64,000 nt of DNA from Porites lobata (GCA_942486035.1 CALNXK010000015.1:1614001-1678000); one strand, 5' to 3'. Counted from the first letter of the stretch, positions 11,275 to 23,059 are shown. Made by a program: numbers and translations. Notes: generated from the sequence alone by a model not told the origin.

Positions 11275-11625
11275 TATTATTATAAATATGTTTTTAGTAG
11301 AGATAGCGAAGGTTTTACAGAGTATCAGACTTTAATAATATTCTAAATTGGCTTTTTAAGTAGAGAGATTTATGTCACTATGTATAAGCTTTTAGTAGAG
11401 ATAGCGAAGGTTTTACAGAGTATCAGAATTTAATAACATTCTAAATTGGCTTTTTAAGTAGAGAGATTCATATCACTATGTCTTTTAGGATTGTATTAGG
11501 TTTCGTATCGACCCTTTTTTACTTCTAAGTATAGCTTCTCAAGTGGTGTAGGTTACGCTATGCGCCTTATACTACTCATAATGTGGACAGCATTCCAAAG
11601 TTTCATACTGCGACATAATAATAAT
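11275..11625. repeat. Dispersed repeat R, copy 1
   Basis: Contains GTAGAGATAGCGAAGGTTTT twice (near 11297 and 11395), then CTAAATTGGCTTTTTAAGTA, TAGGTTTCGTATCGACC and CATAATGTGGACAGCATTCC. Other copies are at 18104-18320 (reverse) and 52650-52860. All are bounded by (TAA)n-type tracts, which suggests a SINE or LINE tail inserting into or carrying microsatellite sequence. Confidence 0.7.
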
Positions 11626-13340
11626 AAAACAGGTTAAATAAGCGAAACAAAGACTCTGAAAGTGCGCACATTTTTTGACAGATTTCTTTGCCATCATTGC
11701 ACTACTATCGTTGTCATACTTGATCTGAATAGCAATGCGATCGTCGCGTTAATTTTTAAGATCGTCCTTTAACCAATAGCGATCGTCGCGACTTTGATTT
11801 CGTCGGAATAAAGAGCCTTCATATAAAAGACGCAAGAATAGAATGTCTTCCGGCTCCCGGTCGGTTCAAAAGACTAGTTTTATAGTACGTACGGTCCACC
11901 GGATAATTCACTATATATCCGCTTGATATACGTATTAGGGAAACCAATTGTGTTATCCACTAGACAGAGGTTTATCTAGTGGATAGCGCACCCGGGTAAA
12001 GATCAGTAGAGAATGATTTGTTAACGTTCCGCAATAAAGAGAAATTATATAATAGACTACTCATTAAAATAGCTTGTAAAAACTCTTGATGATCAAGTTG
12101 ATAAAACAGTTACTACATAGTTGATTCCAAATCAGTACAAAAAAATTATCAATCAACACAAAATTGTGTACAAATTGTATCACTTAATTAAATTCCATTT
12201 TACCGATACAAAAACAACCCGAAAAAGAATGATTAAAGAGTAAGGAATTTCAGAGTATTCGAATATTATATTTTGACACTTTTCCCCTCCCCCCTTATTT
12301 TATAAGCTTTTTTAGATCTACTCAATACCAGGGTGATTTCGTAATTCGTGCTTTTTAAATACCCCCCGCCCCTTTTTTTCTATTGACACAACAGAGTGTG
12401 TAACCGCGAGCGACCTCTGGACTCTCTTTTAATCAGGCTAATCACATAAGCACAAGACAAGAAAAAATAAACGGATATTTTTTGTATGAGCTTTGAGAGA
12501 GGTTTTATTAGTACTTACGATAAAATCTCTTCCTGGCTTGGTTCAGTTGACTTGCGATACAGCAGTAAATTTATAATCAATGAGTACATTAAAGCGAGAA
12601 AATTCATGTTCTCTTATATCGAGGATCATCGGTCTGCTATTCAATGACCACTGCTTTGCATATAGGATTGTCTGGATTTTGAGGGTATTTCTTTGACCAG
12701 TAAATGTAATGCACCCAGACATTCATCTTAGTGAACTTTGCTCGCTAGAAGTCAAAAAAAAAAAGTGAGGGTCACATGCACCTTAGAGCAAGGAACAAAC
12801 AAACAAACAATAATAATAATTTAATAGTAATAATTATAAATAATTATAATAGTTATTAATTGTTATTTTCATCAACACATAATAGGATAAATCATAAGAA
12901 GATATCTTAAAGTCATCAAATAACGTTTCTGTTAGGCGGCATTTCCTTGTTTGAACAGAAAGTAAAATTACTTAATAGATAAATGAGGCACTGAAGAATG
13001 GGCGGTCAATTGCTGTTATAATAACTAATAAGTAATAACAATAATAATAATAATAATAATAATAATGATAACAATAATAATAATTAAGAAGAAGAATGTT
13101 AATGATAAGATAATAATAACAAGTAGGGGAGGGGTAGGTGGGTAGTTTCCCAGAAACTTACATTGATCCAGGTACGTCACTTTGAATTCATTTACCATGA
13201 TCGTGCATGGTGCTCGAGGAAACGTGGAGCATTGAGTGGCAGGGGTTTTGTTCTTTCTCTGTTATAGCTCTTAGGCCAGTAATAAGTAATCTGAATTTGT
13301 TTTTTTCGAGAAAAGTAAGAATATACGTTTTCGGAGTCGG
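11626..13340. other. Non-coding spacer with TAA microsatellites
   Basis: No exon supported. It holds (TAA)n-like tracts at about 12806-12860 and 13020-13090, and a GTAGGGGAGGGGTAGGTGGG stretch near 13123 that is shared with the hairpin at 17318-17424. Confidence 0.5.
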
Positions 13341-13349
13341 AGTCTCAAA

Positions 13350-13448
13350 ATGGCCTCATGTTCAACCCGAATTTCGTTAACATTAACTATCCTCGTGTTC
13401 GCCGGGTTTGCAAACAAAGCCGCACGGAGAAATTTAGACGTCACTTAA
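13350..13448 (+). CDS. Short ORF with signal-peptide-like start (doubtful)
   Basis: An ATG in good context (CAAAATGG) opens a 32-codon frame beginning MASCSTRISLTLTILVFAG. A polar start followed by a hydrophobic core and small residues is what a secretory signal looks like. It ends at TAA (13446-13448), and no good splice donor or downstream plus-strand exon was found. It lies close to a minus-strand exon at 13526-13731. It could be a first exon, or chance. Confidence 0.22.
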   Translation: MASCSTRISLTLTILVFAGFANKAARRNLDVT

Positions 13449-13525
13449 CATCAACAGAACAACTCTTTTTCTTTCACCTGACACTTTCGTGCAACTTGCG
13501 CGAGACTCGTAAAACTGAAACTTAC

Positions 13526-13731
13526 ATCCAGATCTTTGCAGTTGGTGTCTCGCATCTTGGTGTCTGTACATGGCAAAGTTTTGTTGATAGGTATTTCCAA
13601 ATCGTAAAATCCAGAGGGACTCGTGCATTCGTCCTTCCCCATCATCAAGCCATTAACTCCTGGACCGTTCAGTGGGTGGCTGCACATTGGTTCAAACCGT
13701 TTGTCGTCTTCGTCCACGCAATAATGAGCCT
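13526..13731 (-). CDS. Cys-containing exon, probably 3' part of the minus-strand gene
   Basis: From acceptor TCGTTTTTCAG to donor CTGGAT|GTAAGT, 206 bp, phase 1 to 0. It encodes 68 residues starting AHYCVDEDDKRFEPMCSHPL, with five cysteines and one N-x-T site (INKT), so it is probably extracellular. I do not recognise the domain. The nearest upstream exon (15935-16269) ends in phase 0 while this one begins in phase 1. So either a phase 0-to-1 exon between them was missed or this exon belongs to another gene. If the GTAAGT is not used, the frame continues about 24 codons to a stop. Confidence 0.5.
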
Positions 13732-13734
13732 CTG

Positions 13735-14744
13735 AAAAACGATTTTGGTTTTTTAAGTAGTGATCTAGCCTGGGTAACCGTCGAGATTAGCGGGCCAATG
13801 CTTTTTTTTGACGGTGGAGCCGAGAGAAGATTGGGGGAACAAGTCAACGGCTCCATCGCCAAGGAAGTAACCCCGCGCATGATAATAGGGGCTTTAAGAA
13901 ACCTCTACTACGGCGGTCGTGGATGCAGAGACCTGGGGAGAGTACATCACCCTCGTCCGCCAAATTTCAGCTTTAAGCAGGTGGCACCCAAACAGTGACT
14001 ACGGGGTTTCTCGCTCATTTGCTTTCGCTGCTAGTAAAACGCATGGAAGATGTAATTAGTAAACTGGAAAGCCAAAAGCATCAAATGTTTTCTTGATAAA
14101 GAGAAAACAATCTATGAAAGGTTTTAAAACCAGTGTTACTTATTATAATCATTATTATTATTTACTACCTTTACTCACTTGTAAAACCACTTAGATATTA
14201 TTGTTTTACTTTCTTAACACTTAATCACAACTCCAACATGGCCGCTCCACGCAAGGGCTAACCTGCTTAGCATAATGTACACGTGACGCCTAACACGTGA
14301 CCTATACCTTGATAATTACTAGTTACTTACTGCATTTGCCAGGTTCCTCTTTAGTCTCTGCACTTCGTTCCATTACTGATTTGAAAACGATCAAATTTGA
14401 GGTCTCTAAAATTCGTTATTGGCTGTTGATATTGCTTGATCTGGCTATCACCCGGAAGACTTGACAAAACAGTTGTTAGTGAATGTTTATAACAGCTTCA
14501 AAAATGCTTGAAATAAGAAGCAAAAATAACCAGGGCTGATGCTCTGCGCCTGTGCCAATTTTAACCTGAAGTATGCATCGGTCCTGCCACATATTAATGG
14601 CAGCCAATTTATACTGAAGCTCGATCGTCACAAGCTAGTTAATATTAAACATTGAATAGTTGCAAATCTTGCAACCCAACAAGAACTCACGGAGAAAGTG
14701 TTCCAGACTATTCCCCACCCTTTGTACCACTGTTGGGTCTCTAC
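13735..14744. other. Non-coding stretch
   Basis: Searched for an exon linking 13731 and 15935 and found none I can support. Open stretches here lack paired splice sites. A short ATT-rich tract lies near 14142-14165. Confidence 0.35.
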
Positions 14745-15000
14745 CTGTCGCCCCATGTAAAGGAATCCAGCACAGTCTTGGATTGTGGATTCCACATTCC
14801 AGGTACTGCATTCCAGTGTTTGTCAGTGGAACTTGGATTCTGGATTAAGTGGGATTCCGGATTCGTTGAGCTGATTCCGGACTCCGTAGCCTAGAATTGT
14901 GGATTCCACAAGCAAAGTTTTCCTGGATTCCAGATTCCACAAACACAAATTTCCCGGATTCCGGAATCCGGATTCCTTTACATTGGGTGATACCTGTGAT
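14745..15000. repeat. GGATTCC-rich repeat
   Basis: A run of GGATTCCAGATTCC, GATTCCGGATTC and GGAATCCGGATTCC motifs with repeated AATCCA and TTCCACA spacers. It is related, in the other orientation, to 8930-9070. Confidence 0.55.
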
Positions 15001-15560
15001 GATTGTTCCTAAGTTGCTTGCGCTGTTTAGGTATAAAAAGAAAGAACTATTCGTTCTACTGAAAAAACACATTGATAAAGAAACAACAATCAAAAACAAC
15101 CTCAACAAAATGTGTAAACTAGTTTAATAATGGATAAACACCTTTATCATTCTCGCATTGTGGCTTGTTTCACAAATTTGATCCTCCCCTATACTGAATC
15201 TTGTGGACCCATTTTTAATCTCTTCAAACATCTGAAAGGTAGGTAATAGAAATTGTGAAAACAGACAATTAATCTCCTAAAAATTAAGTACATTCAAGTA
15301 AAGAAGAACACTGTGGCAGTAAATTTTTACCACGAACGGTAAAATTAACAATACCCTGAAAAAGCTTTAATTCTAGGAGAAGTCTACCAATTTATTTAGA
15401 GTAAGGAATATCCATTCAATTATATTTTTCAGATTAAAGCTCTGTAATTTTCAGCACTATTTTATTTGTTGATGGAAGAGCATAATTACCTTATTTGTAC
15501 ATATAAATAAATACAGCTTTTGTATGTATGTACCCCTGGTTAATCTCCATTCCAAATAGG

Positions 15561-15919
15561 ACCAGTTCAAACGTCCAACTTTTGATGTCCCGAACCTAAT
15601 CCCTTCAATTACGTACATGAAGCGATCGACATCTGAATCAATTTAGTCCGACTTTTCTAATTTGGGTCGACCCATGAATTAAGATCGAGTGGCCCACATA
15701 GGAATTTCGACTGTTATGTGGAACCTAATGCATAAATTACTATTATGTAATTTATTTTCACTGGTAAGCATTGTAGACCATTGCACATCGATCGTGAAAA
15801 TAAATTGAGTCCGACTAATTAAGTTCGACGTCTGAATCAACCGTCGGACTTGTATCATTTGGGTCGACCTAAAGAGCTATTAAGTTAGGTACATGAAAAG
15901 TTCGACATTTGAACTGGGG
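15561..15919. mobile_element. TIR MITE next to a splice donor
   Basis: Left end CCAGTTCAAACGTCCAACTT and right end AAGTTCGACATTTGAACTGG are inverted repeats with two mismatches. The inner sequences TTGGGTCGACC and GTCCGACT are repeated. The right end is only about 15 bp from the donor of the minus-strand exon 15935-16269. Confidence 0.75.
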
Positions 15920-15934
15920 CAAACCGAAAATTAC

Positions 15935-16269
15935 CTGTGTGTCTGTCTCGTTATCAAAACTCCACTTCTGCACTCCTTTGCTATATCGTAGTCTTGAAAA
16001 ACACTTTTCAGCCTTAAACGTTATTTCAGACAACTGCTGAAGTACTTTTGTGAGTTCCAGTACCCCGTTAAGTCTGCCCGTACCAAACGCACTTTCAGAG
16101 GCGATCCTCTGAAATGAACGCATGATGTCATCTAACACCCAAAGTGTACTGAAGCCAAGGGCCTTCTGTAGCTGATATACATTCTCCATAAAAGACTGCT
16201 CTAGTTCCTCGTATGTCCCAAGCAGGTTTTCCAAGAAGGTTTGTCTGAGTTGATTGCTAATGGTAGCTT
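15935..16269 (-). CDS. Exon J: helical region, unknown domain
   Basis: From acceptor CTTTAATTACAG to donor ACACAG|GTAATT, 335 bp, phase 1 to 0. It encodes 111 residues starting ATISNQLRQTFLENLLGTYE, with heptad-like Leu spacing and no Gly/Pro clusters, so it is predicted to be mostly helical. It has a single Cys (EKCFSRL). Its phase matches exon I upstream. No family recognised. Confidence 0.72.
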
Positions 16270-16315
16270 CTGTAATTAAAGCAAACCGAGATGACATAAA
16301 TGTTTGATGTTTATT

Positions 16316-16494
16316 ACAATCGACTCCCGGTAACTCAACCCTCTATAACTCGAACCTCCCGTTAACTCGAAGCAATTTTCATTTCCCTTCAGATCATTTC
16401 CCATATAATTTTACCCTCGATGACTCTAACTTCTGATAACTCGAACTTTTTTCTATTTCCCTTGAAGGTTCGAATTATCGGAAGTCGACTGTAT
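16316..16494. mobile_element. Tigger/pogo-like MITE
   Basis: Ends are AATCGACTCCCGGTAACTC and GGTTCGAATTATCGGAAGTCGACTG, with internal TAACTCGAA repeats. This is the usual look of short non-autonomous Tc1/mariner-superfamily (pogo/Tigger) elements. Confidence 0.6.
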
Positions 16495-16499
16495 ATCCA

Positions 16500-17317
16500 T
16501 CCATGAAATCACTGATGATTTCTGCTATCTGATTGGCTCTCAGCAGTTGTGATTTATTCGCAAATCCCAATGATTTTGCTCTAAATCACATCATTTATGT
16601 TCTAAATAGCATAATTTCTGCTCTAAATCGCACCAATTTTGTTCTGGATCGCACCATTTTTTGTCTTTTCTGTTTCAAATAAGAAATGTAAATGAGATGT
16701 AAAGCCTTTCTTGTTTCCACTTTTCGACAAAGCGGCTTCTAGAACTGTTTTAACAGTATTGCTACTGACTGGATTCTGCGATTTCAAAATGACTGTAATA
16801 AAGTGGTGATTGAACTTCTTGTCGGGTAATTTGGTCTGAAATCACACTAAAATTCCTAGGATTTCAAATCTATCTCGCGCTAAGTGCTCGTTCGATCTTA
16901 AAACTGCAAGCGTATGATTTCATACAAAATTGCACTTCACTCAGTTTATTAATCCATTCTGCCACTCTGAATTTGAGAGTTTACAACTGTCAAAGACCCT
17001 TGGAGAAAAACCAGTCCCTTTTATAGCATGTTCGTGGCCCAAACATGTTGACGGAGATTCAGTTATGGCTTCTATTCAACGACAAAACGAAATGTGGTCA
17101 GGATTTTGCCACTGGAATTTCCTGCCTACCTTTACATCGTCACATCAGAACAAACAATAACTCTTACGTGTATTCGATGCTTTGAAAAAGCACTGGTCTC
17201 GAAATTTTATGTCTTGAAGTGATAAGGGAGAATGCATGCAAAAGATTACGTTTTATCAACGAGGTTGGTGGGTAAATTTGCCAACTTAATTTGATTTTGG
17301 ATCAATTTAGCTTTCTG
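16500..17317. other. Intron I-J, remaining part
   Basis: Four loosely repeated CTAAATCGCA/CTGGATCGCACC phrases at about 16575-16660. No exon supported. Confidence 0.35.
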
Positions 17318-17424
17318 GGGAACTGCCCACCCACCCCTCCCCTAACTCCGCGTTATCATTTGCGTCTCACTTGGGGCAAAACGTAGCGTTAGGGGAGGGG
17401 TAGGTGGGCAGTTTTTCCTTCCCA
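17318..17424. mobile_element. Palindromic MITE
   Basis: GGGGAACTGCCCACCCACCC and CCTCCCCTAAC at the left pair with GTTAGGGGAGGGGTAGGTGG at the right. A related half is at 13120-13155. Confidence 0.7.
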
Positions 17425-17516
17425 GTCTTTGTATACCACGGGTATACTGTACCAAAATCCATACGCAAAAATACAGCTTAAAACCCTTCGTCAAGAAAGA
17501 TAAGTAAACATAATTT

Positions 17517-17605
17517 TGTCTATTTCATTTTCTTCTTCTTCTTATGAATCATGATCACTGTCACCACTTCTACTACTGCCATTGCCCTTGTCATTATCGT
17601 TATCG

Positions 17606-17645
<40 letters not shown>

Positions 17646-17908
17646 TATTATTATTATTATTATTGTTTTCTTTTTAATATCAGAGACGGATTGGTAATAA
17701 TGACTTAATTTAAAACTCTGGACCGCCTGCAAGAGTTAGTGACCGCATCTCAGCCGCAAGAAATGTATTTGTGAAATCGTTATTGACACAGTGTTTGCTA
17801 TTTTTATTGTTTATACTATCCTTGTTATATAGTGCTTAATTCTTACTCCAAATATTTCTGTAAATTATGTACATATTTTTTAAAGTTGAATAAAATTATC
17901 ATTATTAC

Positions 17909-17942
<34 letters not shown>

Positions 17943-18100
17943 TTTATTTTTACAGTGAAACCTCGACATAGCTAAAGGCTCAGGGACTGGTAAAATTTGC
18001 TCGAAATAACGAAGTGTCATTATATTATTCATTATAATCATCATCATCATTATCATTATCGTTATCAACTCAAAGATCATAGTCATCATCATCATTATTA
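17517..18100. repeat. ATC/ATT microsatellites and a half Tigger-like end
   Basis: Long (CAT)n and (ATT)n runs at 17603-17664 and 17898-17945. Then CAGTGAAACCTCGACATAGC (about 17954) begins a partial copy of the element at 18645. All are inside the intron between exons I and J. Confidence 0.6.
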
Positions 18101-18103
18101 TTA

Positions 18104-18320
18104 TGTCGCAGTATGAATCTTTGGAATGCTGTCCACATTATGAGTAGTATAGGGCGCATAGCGTAACCTACACCACTTGAGAAGCTATACTTAGAAGTAA
18201 AAAAAGGTCGATACGAAACCTAATACGATCCTAAAATACATAATGATATGAATCTCTCTACTTAAACAGCCAATTTAGAATATTATTAAATTCTGATACT
18301 CTGTAAAACCTACGCTAAGA
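18104..18320. repeat. Dispersed repeat R, copy 2 (reverse)
   Basis: Complement of 11275-11625: GGAATGCTGTCCACATTATG, GGTCGATACGAAACCTAATA and ACTTAAACAGCCAATTTAGA are all present. It directly abuts (ATT)n. Confidence 0.7.
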
Positions 18321-18608
18321 CATGATGATATGATTATCCCTAATAGAGGCCTATTTAGAAAACTATTCAGTTTTTACACTCTCATTATCTCTTATATACC
18401 TAAACGAGGCCATCATAATGTGATCATCTCTACTAAAAGCTTATTTATAATAATATCAAACTCTAATGTTCTAAAAAATCTAAGTGAAAACATCAGCAAG
18501 CTTGTGTTTCTAGATTTCTAGAGAAAAAAAAACCTAAAAGCTGGAGTCCTTAGCGCCCTAACTAAGTATTTATCTTAAATTTTCTGGCAATGTTTACTAT
18601 TATTGTTA

Positions 18609-18640
<32 letters not shown>

Positions 18641-18644
18641 TTTA

Positions 18645-18821
18645 CAGTGAAACCTCGACATAGTTGAGGGCCAAGGGACCGGTTAAATTTGCTCGAAATA
18701 AAGAAGTTTCGTTATATTTAGATTCTTTTTACATATTTTACTATTACTAGGGTAAAGGGCGTCGTTTATTATACCGAGGACTTCGTTATAGAGAGGGTCG
18801 TTATATCGAGGTTCCACTCTA
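18645..18821. mobile_element. Tigger/pogo-like MITE
   Basis: Left CAGTGAAACCTCGACATAG and right TTATATCGAGGTTCCACTCT are inverted repeats. CGTTATA phrases are repeated inside. It sits about 110 bp below the donor of exon I, next to an (ATT)n tract. Confidence 0.7.
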
Positions 18822-18930
18822 TTGCAATTCAAAACGAATGCATAACTATCGGTTGGTTGACTTGAAAAAATATAGCACTGTGATCAGTTTATTGGTAATT
18901 ATTAGAAATTGATCATTTTTAATCTCATAC

Positions 18931-19174
18931 CTTCTGGTTGGCTAAACTCAGCAATGGCCATTTCAGTCTGATGAAGGAGTGGAATATCAAAATTGTGTCC
19001 TCCAATGGAATTGTCAAGGTCCATAACTTTAGCTATCATATCAATACGAGCTGCTCCTAAAACAAAATAACTCTCAATTTCCGCTTTCAGTTGTGCCACG
19101 TTACGGGGCGTACCCTCTTCCAACAGGCATACAAGGTCAGCTGCAAACCCCTCCTTGTTGATCTCTAGGTTGGC
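18931..19174 (-). CDS. Exon I: helical region
   Basis: From acceptor CATCTTTTAAAG to donor CAGAAG|GTATGA, 244 bp, phase 0 to 1. It encodes 81 residues starting ANLEINKEGFAADLVCLLEE, rich in Leu, Ile, Glu and Lys. No domain recognised. Phases match exon H (0) and exon J (1). Confidence 0.72.
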
Positions 19175-19332
19175 CTTTAAAAGATGAAAACAAAAAAATT
19201 TTCAAGAACAACACGTACGATAGTTCGAAAGGGTCATTAACCCTATTTTGCCTGGCCCTTCTTTAGTTGGAGGCAATTATTAACGCTGCTGCAATGAAAC
19301 TTGGCAGGTTTGTTGTGCGTCATAGCCTGCAA

Positions 19333-19680
19333 GCAAGCTCTCTAGGGCGCTCTAGCGGCGACGGAGCGGGAAAAGGAAGGAGAGCTTGCAACTATGTCTC
19401 TGGAATTTGAATTTCACCTCCAATTCTCCTGTGGCTTCCCGTCGACAGAGCTGTCAGATTTCCGCCAGTCAACGCGAAGCAGAAACGAGCGCGAATGTAA
19501 ACGGACATTGAAAACCACGTGCCAAGGTTAATGACGTCACTACTAATGTCATCTCCGCCAATCAACATTTCGCATCGACTTTTTTGATGCAGATATTCAA
19601 ATTCCAGAGACGTACTTGCAAGCTCTCTTTCCTTTTCCCCCCCCCCACCGCCAGAGCACCCCAGAGAGCTTGCTCGAAAA
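19333..19680. mobile_element. Large foldback MITE in the intron between exons H and I
   Basis: The left arm contains AGCTCTCTAGGGCGCTCT, AGAGCTTGCAACTATGTCTC and TGGAATTTGAATTTCA. The right arm contains their complements CAAATTCCAGAGACGTACTT, GCAAGCTCTCTTTCC and CCAGAGAGCTTGCTCG. The arms are about 100 bp each. Confidence 0.75.
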
Positions 19681-19812
19681 CCATGTGCGTCACGGCGACA
19701 GCGACAATGAAAATGAAAATGGAAGTAAAAATGAAGAATAATATAACAATGACAATGGAACAAACTTATAACAATGTAATCTACCGAATGAATTTAAAAC
19801 CATGAACCATAC

Positions 19813-20187
19813 CTGCATAATGTCGGTAACTGAACTGACATCTATGAGATCAAAGTTCAGATCACTGGAATCTTCTAGTGGCCTATATTGCCCAAACGTT
19901 AACCATTTTTCGGCACTTTTAACAACTGAATCAAGTGCTGCTCGGCATTGTTTGTTGGTATCATAATCTATAATTACGAGTGCTGTTTCGATGTAAGCGA
20001 ATGGACCCTGTGGTTCTTCCGATGTTTTGCTTGTGAATATCGCCGATGAAAAGCCTGTGATTCCTTGAAGTACAGCAACCATCTGTTGTTTGCTTAATTT
20101 GGTGCTTTCTGCTGCTTGAGCTTCCCTTATCGGCTTCAGGATTCTTTGGAGTGTATAGTTCATCTGTCGTTCTGCTTCTAGAATGGC
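19813..20187 (-). CDS. Exon H: helical region
   Basis: From acceptor GTTTTATACAG to donor ATGCAG|GTATGG, 375 bp, phase 0-0, 125 residues. The first part (AILEAERQMNYTLQRILKPI) is strongly helical. A Gly/Phe/Ser stretch, LQGITGFSSAIFTSKTSEEP, follows and could be a membrane-interacting or loop segment. Further helical sequence comes after it, up to DVSSVTDIMQ. No named family recognised. Confidence 0.75.
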
Positions 20188-20458
20188 CTGTATAAAACAA
20201 TACCGACGAATAAAAACGAAATGGCAAATCGAACCTTTCCAATTAAAAGGTGCGCCATAAAATGCATCTCTTAGCCCTGTTGGGCCTTTTTACAGACCTA
20301 AATGACAGATTTCCCCTCCCCTTTCATATACTTCAAGCCTGAGAGAAGTACCCCTTACGGGCGGGGTCTCTCCGTATAAGCCATTATAGGGAGAACCCCT
20401 CCGGGTTTTCGAAAAAACTGAAGTATTAGTAAGATAGAATTTGTCCTTGTGATAGTAC

Positions 20459-20566
20459 CTGAACGTACATCCTTTTCTCACTTTCGTCTATTGCCCTCGC
20501 CGCAATAAGTCGTCGCTTTTGCGCATTGACCTGAGCAGATGCTGAGTCAGACATTATAGTCGCTAT
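20459..20566 (-). CDS. Exon G: short helical exon
   Basis: From acceptor TTTTATTTCAG to donor GTTCAG|GTACTA, 108 bp, phase 0-0, 36 residues. It starts IATIMSDSASAQVNAQKRRL and continues with Ala/Glu/Arg-rich helix. Phases match F and H. Confidence 0.72.
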
Positions 20567-20569
20567 CTG

Positions 20570-21760
20570 AAATAAAACATTTATTTGGTAAGGCCTTTTC
20601 ACATTTCCTCACACTGTTTTTCGCTATCAGATTTTTGATCGATCTTTCGAGATCTTATTATGCCAATATTTCTACTAGCTCGGACCATTTGTATGTACTC
20701 TATAGTTTGGTACTAGGTATACCTGGTATTTTTCTGATGCTCTTCGAAGTCTCTATTCGGCGCAAAATTCTTTTTTGCGGAAGACTGAAAGGGACGGACA
20801 ATATAGACAATAAAAAATAAAAAGTTACATTGTGTTCAGTAACGATAATTAGTATGCTGATAGCATTGTAAATAGTTTGAACATTAGACTCATATTAACT
20901 GGTACCTTAATGGTAATTAACTTCGCGATTTTGGGGAAAGAGTATTTCACGGGGTTTTGTTTGCGGATGTAAGCATTCTCATTTCATTTTATTTTTTAAA
21001 AAAAGCCAGAAAGATTTCAAATTTCTAGTTAAACTGGAAAAGCAAAATGTGAAAGCTTTATAAATTGACGTTATTTCACTTACTGAAGATACAAAACCTA
21101 GCTTAACATTAAAACTAGTTAACAAGTTTTATTGTTGGTTCATATCTGGTATATGTTGTTTCTATTACAAGTTAATATTGGTTTCTGTGATTGAATTTTC
21201 CGGATGAGTATTTAATTTCGCCTGCTTAAATTTCGCGGGGATTAATTTTCACGGGTCTTTATTAAAAAGCGAAATTAAGTTCCAAATAATAAGGTAGATC
21301 CTTAGATATTTCTTAGAAGAAAGTAAAACAACCGTTATCTCGTCCAACTGTACCAGTGCATAGCTGAGCTTTTATAAGTAAATGGGCGTAACCATTAGGA
21401 ACCGCACATATTGGCGCAATTTATGAATTAATTGGCAATTACAAATGCAAAAAAAAGTTTTTCGTGTCTTCTCGCTGTAATCATATCTACGCAACAAGGC
21501 TAACTAATCTAAGCGAAATAAGATTGGATTTGTTTAGTTTGATTTGGATGGTATGAATGAAGATCCTGAATAGGCCTGTTGTTGACAGTGACTGCATACC
21601 ACTTTCAACAAGAGCTCTTCTCTGGACTACACTCACCTGAAGTCGATCAAATTCCTTGTACTTACTGCCTTTCTTATAATTAATAATTACAAAAAAGAAA
21701 GAATAATCAGTTACTATAAATTATGAATCATGATGATGGATGCTTATCATAGTGCGATGT
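20570..21760. other. Intron F-G
   Basis: AT-rich, no repeat structure or exon that I can support. A possible small mobile-element trace (AATTTCGCGGGGATTAATTTTC near 21230) is too weak to call. Confidence 0.4.
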
Positions 21761-21762
21761 AC

Positions 21763-21998
21763 CTTGGCACAAAAATCATCGACATATGCTTTCCGGTTTT
21801 TGCCTAAAGTGATTGTTCTAAACAATTTATAGCGTCCTAATAAACTCGCCTCGATGAACAAAGTGTCTGCTAAGATATCCAGTTGTTGAATGAGCTCCAT
21901 CGTTGTTCTTGTAGAATAACCGAAGTTTGGGTCCTTTTCTATCAGTCGCTCTTTTAGGTATCTGGCATTGATTTTGCGACCAAGAGCTCGATAGTAGC
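21763..21998 (-). CDS. Exon F: start of the helical region
   Basis: From acceptor TATTTACGTAG to donor GCCAAG|GTACAT, 236 bp, phase 1 to 0, 78 residues. It starts YYRALGRKINARYLKERLIE and contains STRTTMELIQQLDILADTLF and a single Cys near the end (DDFCAK). Helical and charged, no family recognised. Phase 1 matches exon E. Confidence 0.72.
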
Positions 21999-22380
21999 CT
22001 ACGTAAATAAATAAAATAAACAATAAATAAATTACTTAGGTTGTTGCCCCGTGACGAGGAAATATCAGATTTATTTGCAGGATATTAAGAAAGATTTAAG
22101 ACCGATTTGTCTCACTCCTTCTGTGTCCAAAGTGGAAAGAATTTTTAAGACTTTCCCGACCCGCTTTTTTTTGTCAATCAGGGAGCTTAAGCAGCGACGT
22201 TTTTGTGTCTTAAATGCCTTGGATATAAAAATTTTGCTTCTTTTGTTATAGAGGCGATTTGACTGAAAATTTGCGCGAAACCACCCAAAATTTGAAAAAC
22301 CCACTTTTTGACGTGCGTCGCTTATTGAAGACAATCAATATTGGGTAACCAAAGGGTCCTCAACAAATATTGCGCTAATT

Positions 22381-22662
22381 AATATGCTGTACCACTGCTC
22401 CATGTGGACAGACGAGAACAGTTCTACAGTTATAACAGTTTTATCTGATCACCGTAAAGCTTTCGATTTTATCGATCATGGTATAGTGCTGCAGAAATTA
22501 TGTAAATTAGATATACAGCTAAGTATAATCAATTGGGTTATCGATTTTCAGTCGAATCGATCTCAGAGGATCAAGTTAGCACATGGTTGTTTTTCCATAG
22601 TGGGCTCCAGTCCCCTAAGGGATACCTCATGGGACCAAACTGGGCAGTGGATATTTGTCTGA
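22381..22662 (+). pseudogene. LINE reverse transcriptase fragment
   Basis: Contains DHRKAFDFIDHGIVLQKLCK and IINWVIDFQSNRSQRIKLA, matching the RT palm segment (x-K-A-F-D-x-x-D-H) and the following 'W...FLSNR.Q.V' stretch of non-LTR retrotransposons. The run then becomes SSPLRDTSWDQTGQ, where the usual P-Q-G-T-x-L-G-P motif has been broken by small indels, and it stops at a TGA. A dead 5'- and 3'-truncated copy in the intron between exons E and F. Confidence 0.75.
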
Positions 22663-23059
22663 TAGATAGAAATGGTCATTGCGCGAGAATAATACCTCCA
22701 TAGTTATGTGTTTGTTTGTTTGTTTTTACGTCTCAGGGAAGTGCTGTAAAAAGGTACCTACGTTTTTTTTCCTCATCCGATAATGAGGTCCATAATCGTT
22801 TAGTCATTGGCAGATGTGATTCAAAGCCAGTAAGCGCTACTTAGTTTTTTTTAGACTCCGACTGTTGGTCTACACTCGGGAACTAGACCCTAACTTACCG
22901 GTCCATAGTCTGATACTCAACTAGTAGACCCTTACTTCTACGTTTATTTTTTCAAGTCTTGATAAAGACCTGTTAGCGAATGTACACTACCAGAAAGAGA
23001 GTCTTCAAATTATGAAGCTTACCGGGTCGGTTATTTAAACGAAGTCTAACTTAAGCCGC

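Noticed and set aside
17520..18095. Poly-Met/poly-Ile and poly-Asn ORFs
   Set aside because: Microsatellite translations.
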